In this document: in pieces, positions 19,102 through 27,201 of the stretch | How the letters are laid out: every line of letters begins with the position of its first letter | How positions within the stretch are numbered: position 1 is the first letter of the stretch | Source of the DNA: Cryobacterium melibiosiphilum | GTDB lineage: Bacteria; Actinomycetota; Actinomycetes; Actinomycetales; Microbacteriaceae | NCBI RefSeq assembly: GCF_003602235.1 | Contig: NZ_QZVS01000079.1 | Span: 1-64,000 of the forward strand | Reading direction: 5' to 3' | Length of the DNA: 64,000 bases | Translations under genes and position numbers: made by a program | The notes under the pieces: generated by a model | Told to the model about the DNA's origin: nothing | Seen by the model: only the letters and a program-made list of their open reading frames with translations | The model's database searches: none

Positions 19102-19595
19102 CCCTGCGGCGCCTCGGACTCAGCGTGTGACGCCGCCGCGGCAGGTTCCGACCCGATCTGGTGCGGTTGCGCACGGGAGGCGCTGCGCACCCGGTAATAC
19201 CGCACGACGAAGACCGCGGAGAGCGTCATGCCCACGATGCCGGCGACCACTCCGCCCGCCAACTGGTACCAGGTCGTGCCGAGGAAGGTCAGGAAGATGA
19301 CTCCGAGCGTCAGGATCGACGTCACCCCGGCGAGGGAGAAGTAACGGTCTGCCCTGTCACTGAACGGGTGGAGGGTGGGGGCCGGGGCCTCCGTTGGTCG
19401 CCCCATCATCACGATCAGGGCCGTCGCGATCGGGCCGAGCAGGATCGACCCGAGGAACCAGGCCAGCCGGGAACGGTTCTTCTGCTCGGCGAGCCCCGCG
19501 TTGACGAGGGCCAGGGCGAACCAGACCCAGCCGTTGAGCGTCCAATTGGTTGAGGAATCGGTGGTCTCCACGATGATTTGGCTAAGAAAAGACAT
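19098..19595 (-). CDS. Hypothetical membrane protein, 165 residues
   Basis: Start at 19595 chosen because the frame before it runs through a repeat element. Hydrophobic segments include WVWFALALVNAGLAEQKNR followed by LAWFLGSILLGPIATALIVM, then SILTLGVIFLTFLGTTWYQL and GGVVAGIVGMTLSAVFVV. The NRSRLAWFLGSILLGPIATALI arrangement is seen in small antitoxin- or superinfection-type and DUF-annotated membrane proteins, but I cannot name a family. The C-terminal 30 residues are charged and probably cytoplasmic. Confidence 0.6.
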   Translation of the reverse strand: MSFLSQIIVETTDSSTNWTLNGWVWFALALVNAGLAEQKNRSRLAWFLGSILLGPIATALIVMMGRPTEAPAPTLHPFSDRADRYFSLAGVTSILTLGVIFLTFLGTTWYQLAGGVVAGIVGMTLSAVFVVRYYRVRSASRAQPHQIGSEPAAAASHAESEAPQG

Positions 19596-19627
19596 ACCCC
19601 ATGGTGGCAGGCGAGCCGGCGTCGGCG

Positions 19628-19711
19628 CGGCGAAAGCAGGATCCACGGCGCCGAAACGTGCAATTCGTCCTGTTTTCGGCAACGGATGCCCCATTCGTCC
19701 GGTTTTCGACA
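19628..19711 (+). repeat. TCCTGTTTTCG repeat, copy 2
   Basis: GGCGAAAGCAGGATCC, then AATTCGTCCTGTTTTCG and, about 30 bp on, ATTCGTCCGGTTTTCG. It lies between the divergent starts of the 19595 membrane gene and the NUDIX gene. Confidence 0.7.
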
Positions 19712-19747
19712 CCCTCCGGTCCGGCGCCCGGTTGCTAGCGTGGACTC

Positions 19748-20170
19748 ATGCTCTCCCCCACGCTCGTCGTCGCTGCCGTCTGCTTTCGCAACGAAAGGGG
19801 CGAGGTGCTCACGGTACGCAAGCAGGGCACGAGCGCGTGGATGCTGCCCGGCGGCAAGCTCGAGTCCGGGGAGGCGGCGCTGGCCGCCGCCGTGCGCGAG
19901 GTCAGCGAGGAGATCGGAATCGAGCTGGCACCGGGTGAGCTCGTGCTGCTCGGCGAGTTCACGGCATCCGCGGCCAATGAGGCCAACACCAGCATCGACG
20001 CGACGATCTACCTGAGCGCGGCCCGCATCACTCCGGTCGCCTCGGGCGAGATCGCCGAGGTGCGCTGGGTACATCCAGCGAATTCCGCGGCACCCCACAC
20101 CCCGCTCGCCCCGCTCCTGGCCGACTGGGTCTTCCCTGCCCTCGTGGCTGGCGGGGTCGACGCCGCATAA
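19748..20170 (+). CDS. NUDIX hydrolase
   Basis: 140 residues with a Nudix box GGKLESGEAALAAAVREVSEEIG (about residues 36-58, first and last parts GGKLESGEAA and REVSEEIG). It hydrolyses a nucleoside-diphosphate-linked substrate, unspecified here; the MutT-like size suggests a housecleaning role. TAGCGT ends 6 nt before the ATG (leaderless pattern). The stop codon TAA lies inside the following dispersed repeat, so the last residues (…VDAA) come from the element. Confidence 0.88.
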   Translation: MLSPTLVVAAVCFRNERGEVLTVRKQGTSAWMLPGGKLESGEAALAAAVREVSEEIGIELAPGELVLLGEFTASAANEANTSIDATIYLSAARITPVASGEIAEVRWVHPANSAAPHTPLAPLLADWVFPALVAGGVDAA

Positions 20171-20261
20171 CTCCTGCAATTTGTGGCGCGCACCCAAAAC
20201 ATCCGCGTCGTTCCGCGGCTCCGTTGGCGGCGCCACACAATCTGCAGGAGTTGTGCCGCCC
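20161..20261 (-). repeat. CATAACTCCTGC element, copy 4 (reverse)
   Basis: CGCCGCATAACTCCTGCAAT at the left, ACAATCTGCAGGAGTTGTGC at the right. The core on the minus strand reads GCGGAACGACGCGGATG. The element's GCATAA provides the NUDIX stop codon. Confidence 0.8.
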
Positions 20262-20305
20262 GTCGCTGGGGCATGGCAGCGGATGCCCGTCGGTAGAGTC
20301 GGGTC

Positions 20306-21160
20306 ATGGAACTTGACGCGTATCCCACCCGGGTGATCCTGATGGAGGAGTACACGGTGACGCTGCCGCTGTGGGACCGCTCCCCCTCGCCGGACAAGAC
20401 CTTCGGCCCGTTCGAACCGGGCGACCTCGGCCTGCCGCCCGACCTCGAGGCGCGCCTGGCAGCGTATAACCAGCGTTTTGAGCGACTGATGGGCAGCGAA
20501 TTCGAATGGCCGTCCGAGCAGGAACACCTCGACTTCGTGATCGACGGGCACCTGCTGGCCGCCGCCCTGCAGCGCGCGTTCGGCCACCGGGTGCTGGTCT
20601 TGTACCGGGAGGATGACTCTGAGCTGTCGCGGATTCCACGGCCGACCGCTGCACCGACGGGGTCAGGGTCGGTGCAGTTCATGGCGCGGCAGAACGGCAT
20701 GCTGAAGCCGCTCACCATGCCCGATCACCCGCCGGGCTCGGTCGTGCAGCAGATTGTGAAGATGGACGACGCCGAGATCGAGGCGGCCGGCGCCGGGATC
20801 GACGTCGCGGCCCTCACCTGGCAGCCGCAGCGGATGCCCACCCGCATCCTGCTGCGCGCCGGCTCCCCCGGGTCCCCGCTCGCGGACCGCTCGCCCCTGT
20901 TCGGCCTGACCGATGACCGTCTCGAGCCCGCGGCCCTCGGACTATCCGCGGAACTCACCGCACGACTGCAGGCCTGGAACATCGCCGGGCTCGCACCATA
21001 CGTCGAATACCTGGTCGTGGGCCACGAACTCGCCGCCGCCGTGCAGCGCGAGATCGGACCGCAGATCACCGTGCTGTTCCCCGAAGCGGATGCCGCCCGC
21101 TCCCGCCCCGCGCCCGAACTGGTCGCGATGCTGGACCGCTTTCACCGACTGACCGACTGA
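20306..21160 (+). CDS. Hypothetical protein with an internal duplication
   Basis: 284 soluble residues made of two related halves of about 80 residues. Half one (about 22-101) reads LWDRSPSPDKTFGPFEPGDL then LGLPPDLEARLAAYNQRF and ends VLVLYRE; half two (about 192-262) reads LADRSPLFG then LGLSAELTARLQAWN, HELAAAVQREIG and ends ITVLFPE. A variable linker separates them. A TAGAGT box ends 6 nt before the ATG at 20306. I do not recognise a family and assign no function. Confidence 0.7.
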   Translation: MELDAYPTRVILMEEYTVTLPLWDRSPSPDKTFGPFEPGDLGLPPDLEARLAAYNQRFERLMGSEFEWPSEQEHLDFVIDGHLLAAALQRAFGHRVLVLYREDDSELSRIPRPTAAPTGSGSVQFMARQNGMLKPLTMPDHPPGSVVQQIVKMDDAEIEAAGAGIDVAALTWQPQRMPTRILLRAGSPGSPLADRSPLFGLTDDRLEPAALGLSAELTARLQAWNIAGLAPYVEYLVVGHELAAAVQREIGPQITVLFPEADAARSRPAPELVAMLDRFHRLTD

Positions 21161-21202
21161 CCGAGCCGCGGCCGCGGGTGGCCACCGACGGGGTGCGCCG
21201 GG

Positions 21203-21709
21203 TCAGGATTCCCAGCGCACCTCGCCGTCGACGACCACAGCCGTGGGATGCAGCCCGAGCCTGCGGGCGACCGCCCCTGAGGCGCCGTGCTCTGGATGGA
21301 TGTTGGCGGCAAACCCGGTAACACCGTGCTCGTTCAACCACCCGACCAAGACGGTTGCGGCTTCCGTCGCGTAACCCCGGCCCTGCTGAGCCGGAGTGAT
21401 CACCCAGGAGAGATCAGCGGCAGCCTGAGACCGTTCCAGCAGGGTCGCCTGCACGACCCCGATCGGGGTCTCCGTCTCGGCGAGCGTGACGATCCAGTTC
21501 AGCCAGCCGATGCATCCGTCGGGGGAATGCCCGACCACCTGTCGGCGGTACTGCCTGGCGAGGGTCAGGGCCGACGGCGGCTCGCCGCCCATGAAGTGAT
21601 AGATACTGGGATCGGCCAGCACGCTGACCATGCGTGTACCGTGCCGCACGGTGAGCGGCTCGAGCCGCAGTCGCTCGGATTCGATCGGTTCGGCGGCCAG
21701 CCATCTCAT
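21203..21709 (-). CDS. GNAT family N-acetyltransferase
   Basis: 168 residues of the RimJ-like branch: ESERLRLEPLTVRHGTRMVS at the N-terminus and the acetyl-CoA region WVITPAQQGRGYATEAATVL (about 105-124), ending ARRLGLHPT. Such proteins acetylate amino groups of proteins or small molecules; the acceptor is unknown. The frame continues upstream of 21709 only through a repeat element, so the ATG there is preferred. Confidence 0.85.
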   Translation of the reverse strand: MRWLAAEPIESERLRLEPLTVRHGTRMVSVLADPSIYHFMGGEPPSALTLARQYRRQVVGHSPDGCIGWLNWIVTLAETETPIGVVQATLLERSQAAADLSWVITPAQQGRGYATEAATVLVGWLNEHGVTGFAANIHPEHGASGAVARRLGLHPTAVVVDGEVRWES

Positions 21710-21749
21710 GCCTCGATCATCGCAGACGGCACCGACGCCCGGGCCAGCG

Positions 21750-21832
21750 TGGCGAAAGCAGGATGGAAGCCTCAGACCGGGCCGATTCGTCCTGCATCGG
21801 GCACCGGATGCGCAATCCATCCTGTTTTCACC
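21750..21832 (+). repeat. TCCTGTTTTCG repeat, copy 3
   Basis: GGCGAAAGCAGGATGG, then GATTCGTCCTGCATCGG and, about 30 bp on, AATCCATCCTGTTTTCA. It lies between the acetyltransferase start and the CoA-transferase stop. Confidence 0.7.
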
Positions 21833-21852
21833 CCGCGCGCCTCGAGCGCGGC

Positions 21853-22509
21853 TCAGGCGGCGATTTCGACCAGCCCGGGGGCGAGGGTGAAGTCGGGCTC
21901 GGTGCAGCCGCGAATCGTCTCGACCGTGACCCCGGGCGCGAGCCTGCAGAGCACGAGCCCGTCAGCGGTCACGTCGAAAACAGCGAGGTCGCTCACGATC
22001 CGGTCGACAACCTTCACGCCGGTCAGCGGCAGGCTGCACTCCGTGACGATCTTCGCCGAGCCGTCGCGGGCGACGTGTTCGGTCAGCACGACGACGCGCG
22101 GGGTGCCGGCGACGAGGTCCATGGCGCCGCCCATGCCCTTGACCATCTTGCCGGGGATCGTCCAGTTGGCGAGGTCGCCGGCGCCGGAAACCTGCATCGC
22201 GCCGAGGATCGCGACCTTCACATGCCCGCCGCGGATCATGCCGAACGAGGTCGCAGAATCGAAAATCGACCCGCCGGGCAGCACGGTCACGGTCTGCTTT
22301 CCGGCGTTGATGGTGTCGGCGTCTTCCTCGCCCTCGTAGGGGAACGGGCCCATGCCGAGCAGGCCGTTCTCGCTCTGCAGGGTCACTCGGATTCCCTCGG
22401 GCAGATTATTGGCGACAAGGGTCGGGATGCCGATGCCCAGATTCACATAGTCGCCGTCGGTGAGTTCTTCGGCCGCGATGGCCGCCATTTCGTCTCGGGT
22501 CCACGCCAT
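21853..22509 (-). CDS. scoB: 3-oxoacid CoA-transferase, subunit B
   Basis: Beta subunit of a succinyl-CoA:3-oxoacid or 3-oxoadipate CoA-transferase. The 218-residue protein has the catalytic glutamate at about residue 47 in [10 protein letters not shown], and [15 protein letters not shown]. The subunit A gene lies 32 bp upstream and the two form one operon. The IclR-type regulator divergent from the pair fits either aromatic (pcaIJ) or ketone-body use; no other pathway gene is nearby, so the acid substrate is open. Confidence 0.92.
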   Translation of the reverse strand: MAWTRDEMAAIAAEELTDGDYVNLGIGIPTLVANNLPEGIRVTLQSENGLLGMGPFPYEGEEDADTINAGKQTVTVLPGGSIFDSATSFGMIRGGHVKVAILGAMQVSGAGDLANWTIPGKMVKGMGGAMDLVAGTPRVVVLTEHVARDGSAKIVTECSLPLTGVKVVDRIVSDLAVFDVTADGLVLCRLAPGVTVETIRGCTEPDFTLAPGLVEIAA

Positions 22510-22541
22510 GGTTCTGCTCCTTGATCTCGGTGGGAAATGGG

Positions 22542-23258
22542 TCAGACGCCGGCGACAGCCAGCCGGGGCCGCACGGTGCGCTGTTCGATGTCCTTGACCG
22601 GGTTCTCGACCAGAATCAGGCGTTGCACATAGACGCCCGGCGTTACGACATGGTTCGGATCGATCTCCCCCGGCTGCACCAGGTGCTCGGCCTCGGCGAT
22701 CGTGATCACGCCCGAGGTCGCCACGAGCGGGTTGAAGTTGCGGGCGGTGTTTCGGTAAACGAGATTGCCGTCGGTATCGGCGAGGTAGGCGTGCACCAGG
22801 GCGACATCGGCGACGATGCCGCGTTCCTGCACGTAGCGCACACCGTCGAAGTCGGCGTGCGGCTTGCCCACCGCGATCAGGGTGCCCACCCCGGTCTTGG
22901 TGTAGAACGCCGGGATTCCGGCACCGCCCGCCCGCAGCCGTTCGGCGAGGGTGCCCTGCGGGCTGAATTCCACCTCGAGCGAGCCGGCCAGAAACTGTTC
23001 GGCGAAGAGCTTGTTCTCGCCGACGTAGCTCGCGATGACCTTGCGCACCTGGCCGGCCTCGAGCAGCACGCCGAGGCCCTTGCCGTCGACGCCCATGTTG
23101 TTGCTGACCACGGTGAGGTCGCCCACCCCGGAGTCGCGCACCGCGTTGATCAGCGCGCTCGGAATTCCGCAGAGACCGAACCCGCCAACGGCGAGCACCA
23201 TCCCGTCTCGCAGTATGCCCTGCAGCGCTTCGGCTGCGTGTGCCTGAACTTTGGACAC
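22542..23258 (-). CDS. scoA: 3-oxoacid CoA-transferase, subunit A
   Basis: 238-residue alpha subunit with the CoA-binding motif [10 protein letters not shown] (about 20-30), [18 protein letters not shown] and [19 protein letters not shown]. It is first in the two-gene operon. A promoter is visible upstream on the minus strand (CTGACG, 17 bp, TATTAT), whose -10 falls inside a TGTCCATAATATAGAC box, so an IclR-type repressor probably controls it. Could equally be named pcaI or atoD-like. Confidence 0.92.
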   Translation of the reverse strand: MSKVQAHAAEALQGILRDGMVLAVGGFGLCGIPSALINAVRDSGVGDLTVVSNNMGVDGKGLGVLLEAGQVRKVIASYVGENKLFAEQFLAGSLEVEFSPQGTLAERLRAGGAGIPAFYTKTGVGTLIAVGKPHADFDGVRYVQERGIVADVALVHAYLADTDGNLVYRNTARNFNPLVATSGVITIAEAEHLVQPGEIDPNHVVTPGVYVQRLILVENPVKDIEQRTVRPRLAVAGV

Positions 23259-23328
23259 GAAAATCTCCTCATTGAGTCGGTGTTGCCGGGTGGTCGCCCT
23301 GACTGACGCTGATCCGCGGGCCGCATGC

Positions 23329-23344
23329 TGTCCATAATATAGAC
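23329..23344. promoter_or_regulatory. IclR-type operator over the scoAB promoter
   Basis: TGTCCATAATATAGAC. On the minus strand TATTAT inside it is spaced 17 bp from CTGACG (a TTGACA-like -35), giving a plausible scoAB promoter. The same word with one change recurs at 23415. Confidence 0.7.
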
Positions 23345-23414
23345 CGCGCTTTCGCTCGTCAGCCTATTGCGGTCGGAGTTTTCTTGTCAATAGTTGTTCC
23401 ATCTGCGCTAGACT

Positions 23415-23430
23415 TGTCCACAATATAGAC
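23415..23430. promoter_or_regulatory. IclR-type operator before the iclR-family gene
   Basis: TGTCCACAATATAGAC, one base different from the box at 23329, ending 9 bp before the GTG start of the regulator. It overlaps the likely -10 region, so autorepression is expected. Confidence 0.7.
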
Positions 23431-23439
23431 AGGAGCCTC

Positions 23440-24237
23440 GTGCCGGATTTTGCCGAACTCAGCGCCACCGCCCCGCCCGTCGCGGGCGCCCAGGTCGTCA
23501 GCCGCATCGCCCAGCTCTTGCGGCTCGTCGGCCGCGACCCGAACGGCTCCCCGCTCGCCGACATCGTTCGCGACTCCGGGCTCACCCGACCCACGGTGCA
23601 TCGCCTGCTCAGTTCTCTCGCCGCCGAGGGCCTGCTCGTGCTGGATCCGGCCAGCCACACCTGGCGCTACGGCCCGGAGATCTTCGTGATGGGAACCGTC
23701 GCCGCACCGCGCTATCCGGTCGACGAGCTCGCCCGCCCGGCACTGCAGCGGCTCGCCGACGCCACCGGGGAGAGCGCTTTCCTGTCGATCCGGCGAGGAC
23801 TGGAGACGGTCTGCCTGATGCGGGAGGAGGGCAGTTTTCCGGTGCGCTCGTTCGTGCTGCACGAGGGTGTGCGGTTCCCGCTCGGGGTGGCGTCGGCCGG
23901 CCTCGCCATCCTGTCGGCCCTGCCCGACACCGAGGTCGACGAGGTACTCCGCGCGCAGGCGGGGCTGACCGAGCGGTGGGGCGCGCAGAACGCGGCAGGG
24001 AGCATCCGTCTGAATGTGCGGGCGACCCGCGACCGTGGCTGGGCGCTGAACCCCGGTCTGGTCCTGGAAGGGAGCTGGGGCATGGGTGCCGCGGTGTTCG
24101 ACCGGGCCGGTCGTCCGGCCTGGGCACTGTCACTGACCGGCATCGAGCCGCGCTTTCGTCCCGACCGGCAGCAGTTTCTCGCCGCCCTGCTCACGCAGGA
24201 GTCCGCCCTGCTCACGGCCCGCCTGGCCGAGCGTTAG
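23440..24237 (+). CDS. IclR family transcriptional regulator of scoAB
   Basis: 265-residue regulator: winged helix (VVSRIAQLLRLVGRDPNGSP; GLTRPTVHRLLSSLAAEGLL) followed by the effector domain with GVRFPLGVASAGLAIL. GTG start preceded by AGGAG. Two nearly identical 16-bp boxes occupy the 181-bp gap shared with scoA, one over each promoter, so this protein most likely controls both units. The effector may be the acid or CoA ester handled by the transferase. Confidence 0.9.
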   Translation: MPDFAELSATAPPVAGAQVVSRIAQLLRLVGRDPNGSPLADIVRDSGLTRPTVHRLLSSLAAEGLLVLDPASHTWRYGPEIFVMGTVAAPRYPVDELARPALQRLADATGESAFLSIRRGLETVCLMREEGSFPVRSFVLHEGVRFPLGVASAGLAILSALPDTEVDEVLRAQAGLTERWGAQNAAGSIRLNVRATRDRGWALNPGLVLEGSWGMGAAVFDRAGRPAWALSLTGIEPRFRPDRQQFLAALLTQESALLTARLAER

Positions 24238-24247
24238 AGCGGACTGC

Positions 24248-24336
24248 GCCGCATAACTCCTGCTCCGCACCGCGGCGGCATGCGAATTATCGCAACTGGG
24301 CGCAGGTTCCACAGAACGCGCAGGAGTTATGCCGGA
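24248..24336 (-). repeat. CATAACTCCTGC element, copy 5 (reverse, divergent)
   Basis: GCCGCATAACTCCTGCTCC and ACGCGCAGGAGTTATGCCGG are clear ends; the interior is shorter and more diverged than in other copies (minus-strand core GCGATAATTCGCATGCC). It lies just after the IclR stop. Confidence 0.7.
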
Positions 24337-24399
24337 TCCAGACCGGTGAATCGTGCGGGAACCGCCACCAGTGCCCGGCATCCGACCTATGATGACCCT

Positions 24400-24420
24400 G
24401 TGAAAAAGTTGACGCTGTGA
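24400..24420 (+). CDS. Six-codon leader ORF coupled to the DUF1206 gene
   Basis: GTG AAA AAG TTG ACG CTG TGA. TATGAT (24388-24393) ends 6 nt before its GTG, as for leaderless genes, and its stop overlaps the GTG start of the next gene (GTGA). The main gene has no ribosome site of its own, so coupling through this leader is plausible but unproven. Confidence 0.35.
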   Translation: MKKLTL

Positions 24421-25229
24421 AAATCGACTCGACGTCTGACCTCGCCCGTTCCGCCCAGAACAGCGGAGCCCTGCAGGCCCTGGCCCGGTTGGGGTATGCC
24501 GTGAACGGCCTGCTGCACATCCTCATCGCCGGCATCGCGATTGCCGTAGCCCTCGGTGGCAGCGGCGGCGAGAGCGCAGACCAGTCCGGCGCCCTCGGCC
24601 AGCTCGCGAGCAGCCCCGGCGGGGTGTTCGTGCTCTGGACGGTCGTGGTCGGACTCGCCGCCCTCGGGCTGTGGCTGCTGCTCAGTGCATTCCTGCTGAA
24701 GGGTGGCGATCCGAAGAAAAAATGGTCCCATCGAGCGAGCGAGATCGGCAAGGCCGTCGTGTACTTTCTGCTCGCCGCCACTGCCTCCACCTTTGCCTCC
24801 GGCGGGTCGACGAGTTCGTCGGCGAGCGCCAGCGACGCCAGCGCCCAGCTGTTGGCGGCTCCGGGTGGCGTGGTGCTGCTCGTAGTCGTGGGCCTGGGTG
24901 TGCTGGCGATCGCCGTCTACTTCGTGCAGAAGGGTGCGCGCCAGAAATTCACCGAGGACATCTCCGTGCCGGGCGGGACCACTGGCCGGGCCATCATCGC
25001 CCTCGGTGTCGTGGGCTACGTCGCCAAGGGCATCGCACTCGCAGTCGTGGGCGTGCTCGTCGTGATCGCCGCTGTCACCCTCGATCCGAGCAAGTCCAGC
25101 GGCCTTGACGGCGCTCTCAAGAGCCTCATCGCCCTGCCCTACGGCGGTCTGGTTTTAGGCACGATCAGCGTCGGGCTCATGGCCTACGGCGGGTATTGCT
25201 TCGCTCGCGCCTGGCGCGCCCGGCTCTGA
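24417..25229 (+). CDS. DUF1206 family membrane protein
   Basis: 270 residues composed of three repeats of the DUF1206 two-helix module: ARLGYAVNGLLHILIAGIAI, then ASEIGKAVVYFLLAATAS, then ALGVVGYVAKGIALAVVGVL, each followed by a PGG or PYGG turn and a second helix. Six helices in total. The family is common in actinobacteria and has no established function. The last 75 bp overlap the convergent PAP2 gene on the other strand. Confidence 0.88.
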   Translation: MKIDSTSDLARSAQNSGALQALARLGYAVNGLLHILIAGIAIAVALGGSGGESADQSGALGQLASSPGGVFVLWTVVVGLAALGLWLLLSAFLLKGGDPKKKWSHRASEIGKAVVYFLLAATASTFASGGSTSSSASASDASAQLLAAPGGVVLLVVVGLGVLAIAVYFVQKGARQKFTEDISVPGGTTGRAIIALGVVGYVAKGIALAVVGVLVVIAAVTLDPSKSSGLDGALKSLIALPYGGLVLGTISVGLMAYGGYCFARAWRARL

Positions 25230-26606
25230 GCGAGCGCCCCACCAGACATCGACGATGATCACGCACCCGAGAACGATCAGCGCCAGCGCGACGGATGTGA
25301 GGACATCCGTCACCCAGTGGTACCCCAGATAGACGCGGCTCAGCGCGGCGAGAACGATGCCCAGCGCGGCGACGGCCGAGCCGATCACCGTTCCGCGCCG
25401 ACTCGGCCGCCGGGACAGCACGAGATAGGTCGTGATGAGCGCAAAGTCGGCGGCCCCGAGCACGTGACCCGACGGGAAGCTGAACGACGCGTCCGCTCCG
25501 AAGAGCATCAGATCGACCGGCGGGCGCTGCCGGTCGACGGCCCGACCGACGACCTGGCCGAGCACCACCCCGAACGCCATCCCGGCGACGAGCAGCGCGG
25601 GCCGCCAGGCATGCCGACTGGTGATTCCCCAGCCGACGGCCACCACCAGCACGATGATCGGCAGGACGACCGGGCCGAACACGATCGCCAGGGCGATCAT
25701 GATGCCGGTCAGCTCGGCCGAGCGCCAGGACAGCACGAGGTTCTGCGCCGGAACATCCATGATGGTCAGCCCGGTACTCCCCAGCACCGAGACCAGCAGC
25801 GCCACACACACCGTGGCGCCGAGCGACGCAACAGTGACGGCGGTGCGAACGAGGCGACGCCGGGCATCCGCGTCATGGTCGTGGTGCACCACGAGCCCCG
25901 CATGTCGGGCCCAGAAGGTGTGCCAGACCGCCGGCTGCCCGGCCGAGAGAGCCCGCTCTCCCTCGATTCGTGCGGCGAGCGGGGTCCAGACGAGCAGCGC
26001 GACCCCGACGGCCAGAAGCACCGCGCCAACCGCGTCGCTCAGCCAGTGTGCGCCCAGATAGGTGCGACTGAGCATCATCAGGATCGTGTAGACACCGCCG
26101 ACGACCCACACCCAGACACGCGGAACGAGCAGGGCCAGCACCGTGGCCACGACCGCCGCGTTGGCCACGTGGCCAGAGGGAAAGGATCCATAATCGAGGG
26201 TGGTCAGCACGTTCATCGGCCGGTCCCGGCCGAGGAGCTGCTTCAGTATTTGCACGGATGCCCCGGCCAGCACCGTCGCGATCAGCACGTACGCAGCGCC
26301 CCAGCGACGTCGAACCAGGAGCAGCGCCACGATGATCGCGCCGGGAATCAGGAGGGACGCCACGATCCCGCCGCCGAGCACCGCGAGGGTGTCCGCGACG
26401 ACATCCCCGGCCACGGAGCGGTTCTGGTTGAGCAGACCGAGCCAGGCCGTGTCCACGGCGAGCGGCCCGTCCGTGCGTGCCGCGATGAGGGCGCCGAGCA
26501 CCACCGCCAGTGCTACGGCGCCCAAACCCGTCACCGGCAGCCAATGGCGAGTCAACCAGCGGGCGCGGGGCGGGGTAGTTACGGCGGGATCCCTCGGCGC
26601 GTTCAT
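25155..26606 (-). CDS. Membrane phosphatase with two tandem PAP2 domains
   Basis: 483 residues holding two complete PAP2 (lipid phosphate phosphatase) domains. Domain one has KQLLGRDRP, SFPSGH and SRTYLGAHWLSD; domain two has RAVDRQRPP, SFPSGH and SRVYLGYHWVTD, so both keep the catalytic histidines. Each is flanked by about five helices. Single-domain PAP2 proteins are about half this length. Likely substrates are undecaprenyl pyrophosphate or phosphatidic acid. TACCAT ends 6 nt before the ATG. A soluble C-terminal tail is antisense to the DUF1206 gene end. Confidence 0.9.
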   Translation of the reverse strand: MNAPRDPAVTTPPRARWLTRHWLPVTGLGAVALAVVLGALIAARTDGPLAVDTAWLGLLNQNRSVAGDVVADTLAVLGGGIVASLLIPGAIIVALLLVRRRWGAAYVLIATVLAGASVQILKQLLGRDRPMNVLTTLDYGSFPSGHVANAAVVATVLALLVPRVWVWVVGGVYTILMMLSRTYLGAHWLSDAVGAVLLAVGVALLVWTPLAARIEGERALSAGQPAVWHTFWARHAGLVVHHDHDADARRRLVRTAVTVASLGATVCVALLVSVLGSTGLTIMDVPAQNLVLSWRSAELTGIMIALAIVFGPVVLPIIVLVVAVGWGITSRHAWRPALLVAGMAFGVVLGQVVGRAVDRQRPPVDLMLFGADASFSFPSGHVLGAADFALITTYLVLSRRPSRRGTVIGSAVAALGIVLAALSRVYLGYHWVTDVLTSVALALIVLGCVIIVDVWWGARSEPGAPGASEAIPAVGHEPDADRA

Positions 26607-26684
26607 GACGTCATGGTAGAGGCTGCCCCGACTTTCCGACCCGGTAGACGCCGAGTTCGGATCGATCTCGACGGCGTGGGCCGC

Positions 26685-27035
26685 CTAGGCGACGCTGTGC
26701 TCGCGCGCCAGGGACTCGGTGCGGGCGTGGAACTGGGCGTGGTGCTCGGCCGTCGCGATGATGATCGACCACGGCGAGCCGTCCAGCCCCGCGAGCATCG
26801 CTGCGTTCTGCCAGATGTACAGCCACAGTCCGCGCATGGCCTCGTCCACGGCATCGGGCGTGCCCAGGTGGTGTCGGCAGATCGCGAACGTGGCGAGGTT
26901 GAGCTGGTCGTAGATTTCTCCGAACGCGGCCTGGTCGCCGGCCACCAGCAGGTTCATCAATTGCCGCTGGCTCGGATCGGACCCGCTCGCCCCGGACCCG
27001 CTCGCACCCGGCTCCGGCGACACGAAACTCGACAT
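26685..27035 (-). CDS. Sigma-70 region-2-only protein
   Basis: 116 residues. After a low-complexity start, residues 25-105 follow the ECF sigma region 2 pattern: LMNLLVAGDQAAFGEIYDQL, then the core-binding-like helix DAVDEAMRGLWLYIWQNAA and a degenerate 2.3-2.4 segment. No region 4 follows; the frame stops at 26685 and no other frame downstream shows one. GAGGT precedes the ATG at 27035. It cannot be a normal sigma factor; it might bind core polymerase or be a decaying gene. The 166 bp upstream hold a GCTTCCGGAAGC palindrome and no gene. Confidence 0.65.
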   Translation of the reverse strand: MSSFVSPEPGASGSGASGSDPSQRQLMNLLVAGDQAAFGEIYDQLNLATFAICRHHLGTPDAVDEAMRGLWLYIWQNAAMLAGLDGSPWSIIIATAEHHAQFHARTESLAREHSVA

Positions 27036-27201
27036 AGCTACCTCACGTGCCGGTCCGCCGGGTCCACGGCAGAGATTCACAAAATCGTAGTTGTATCCGC
27101 CCCCTTTCAGGGGTGGCAGTACGAAAATAGCATCCTCGGTTAGCTTCCGGAAGCGCAGTCGCGGGCCGTTACGCATCCGTTATTAAACTCCCGATCAGAC
27201 C

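Noticed and set aside
27033-27176. A longer start for the sigma-like protein (163 residues)
   Set aside because: The added N-terminus is not sigma-like, and GAGGT before the ATG at 27035 supports the shorter form.
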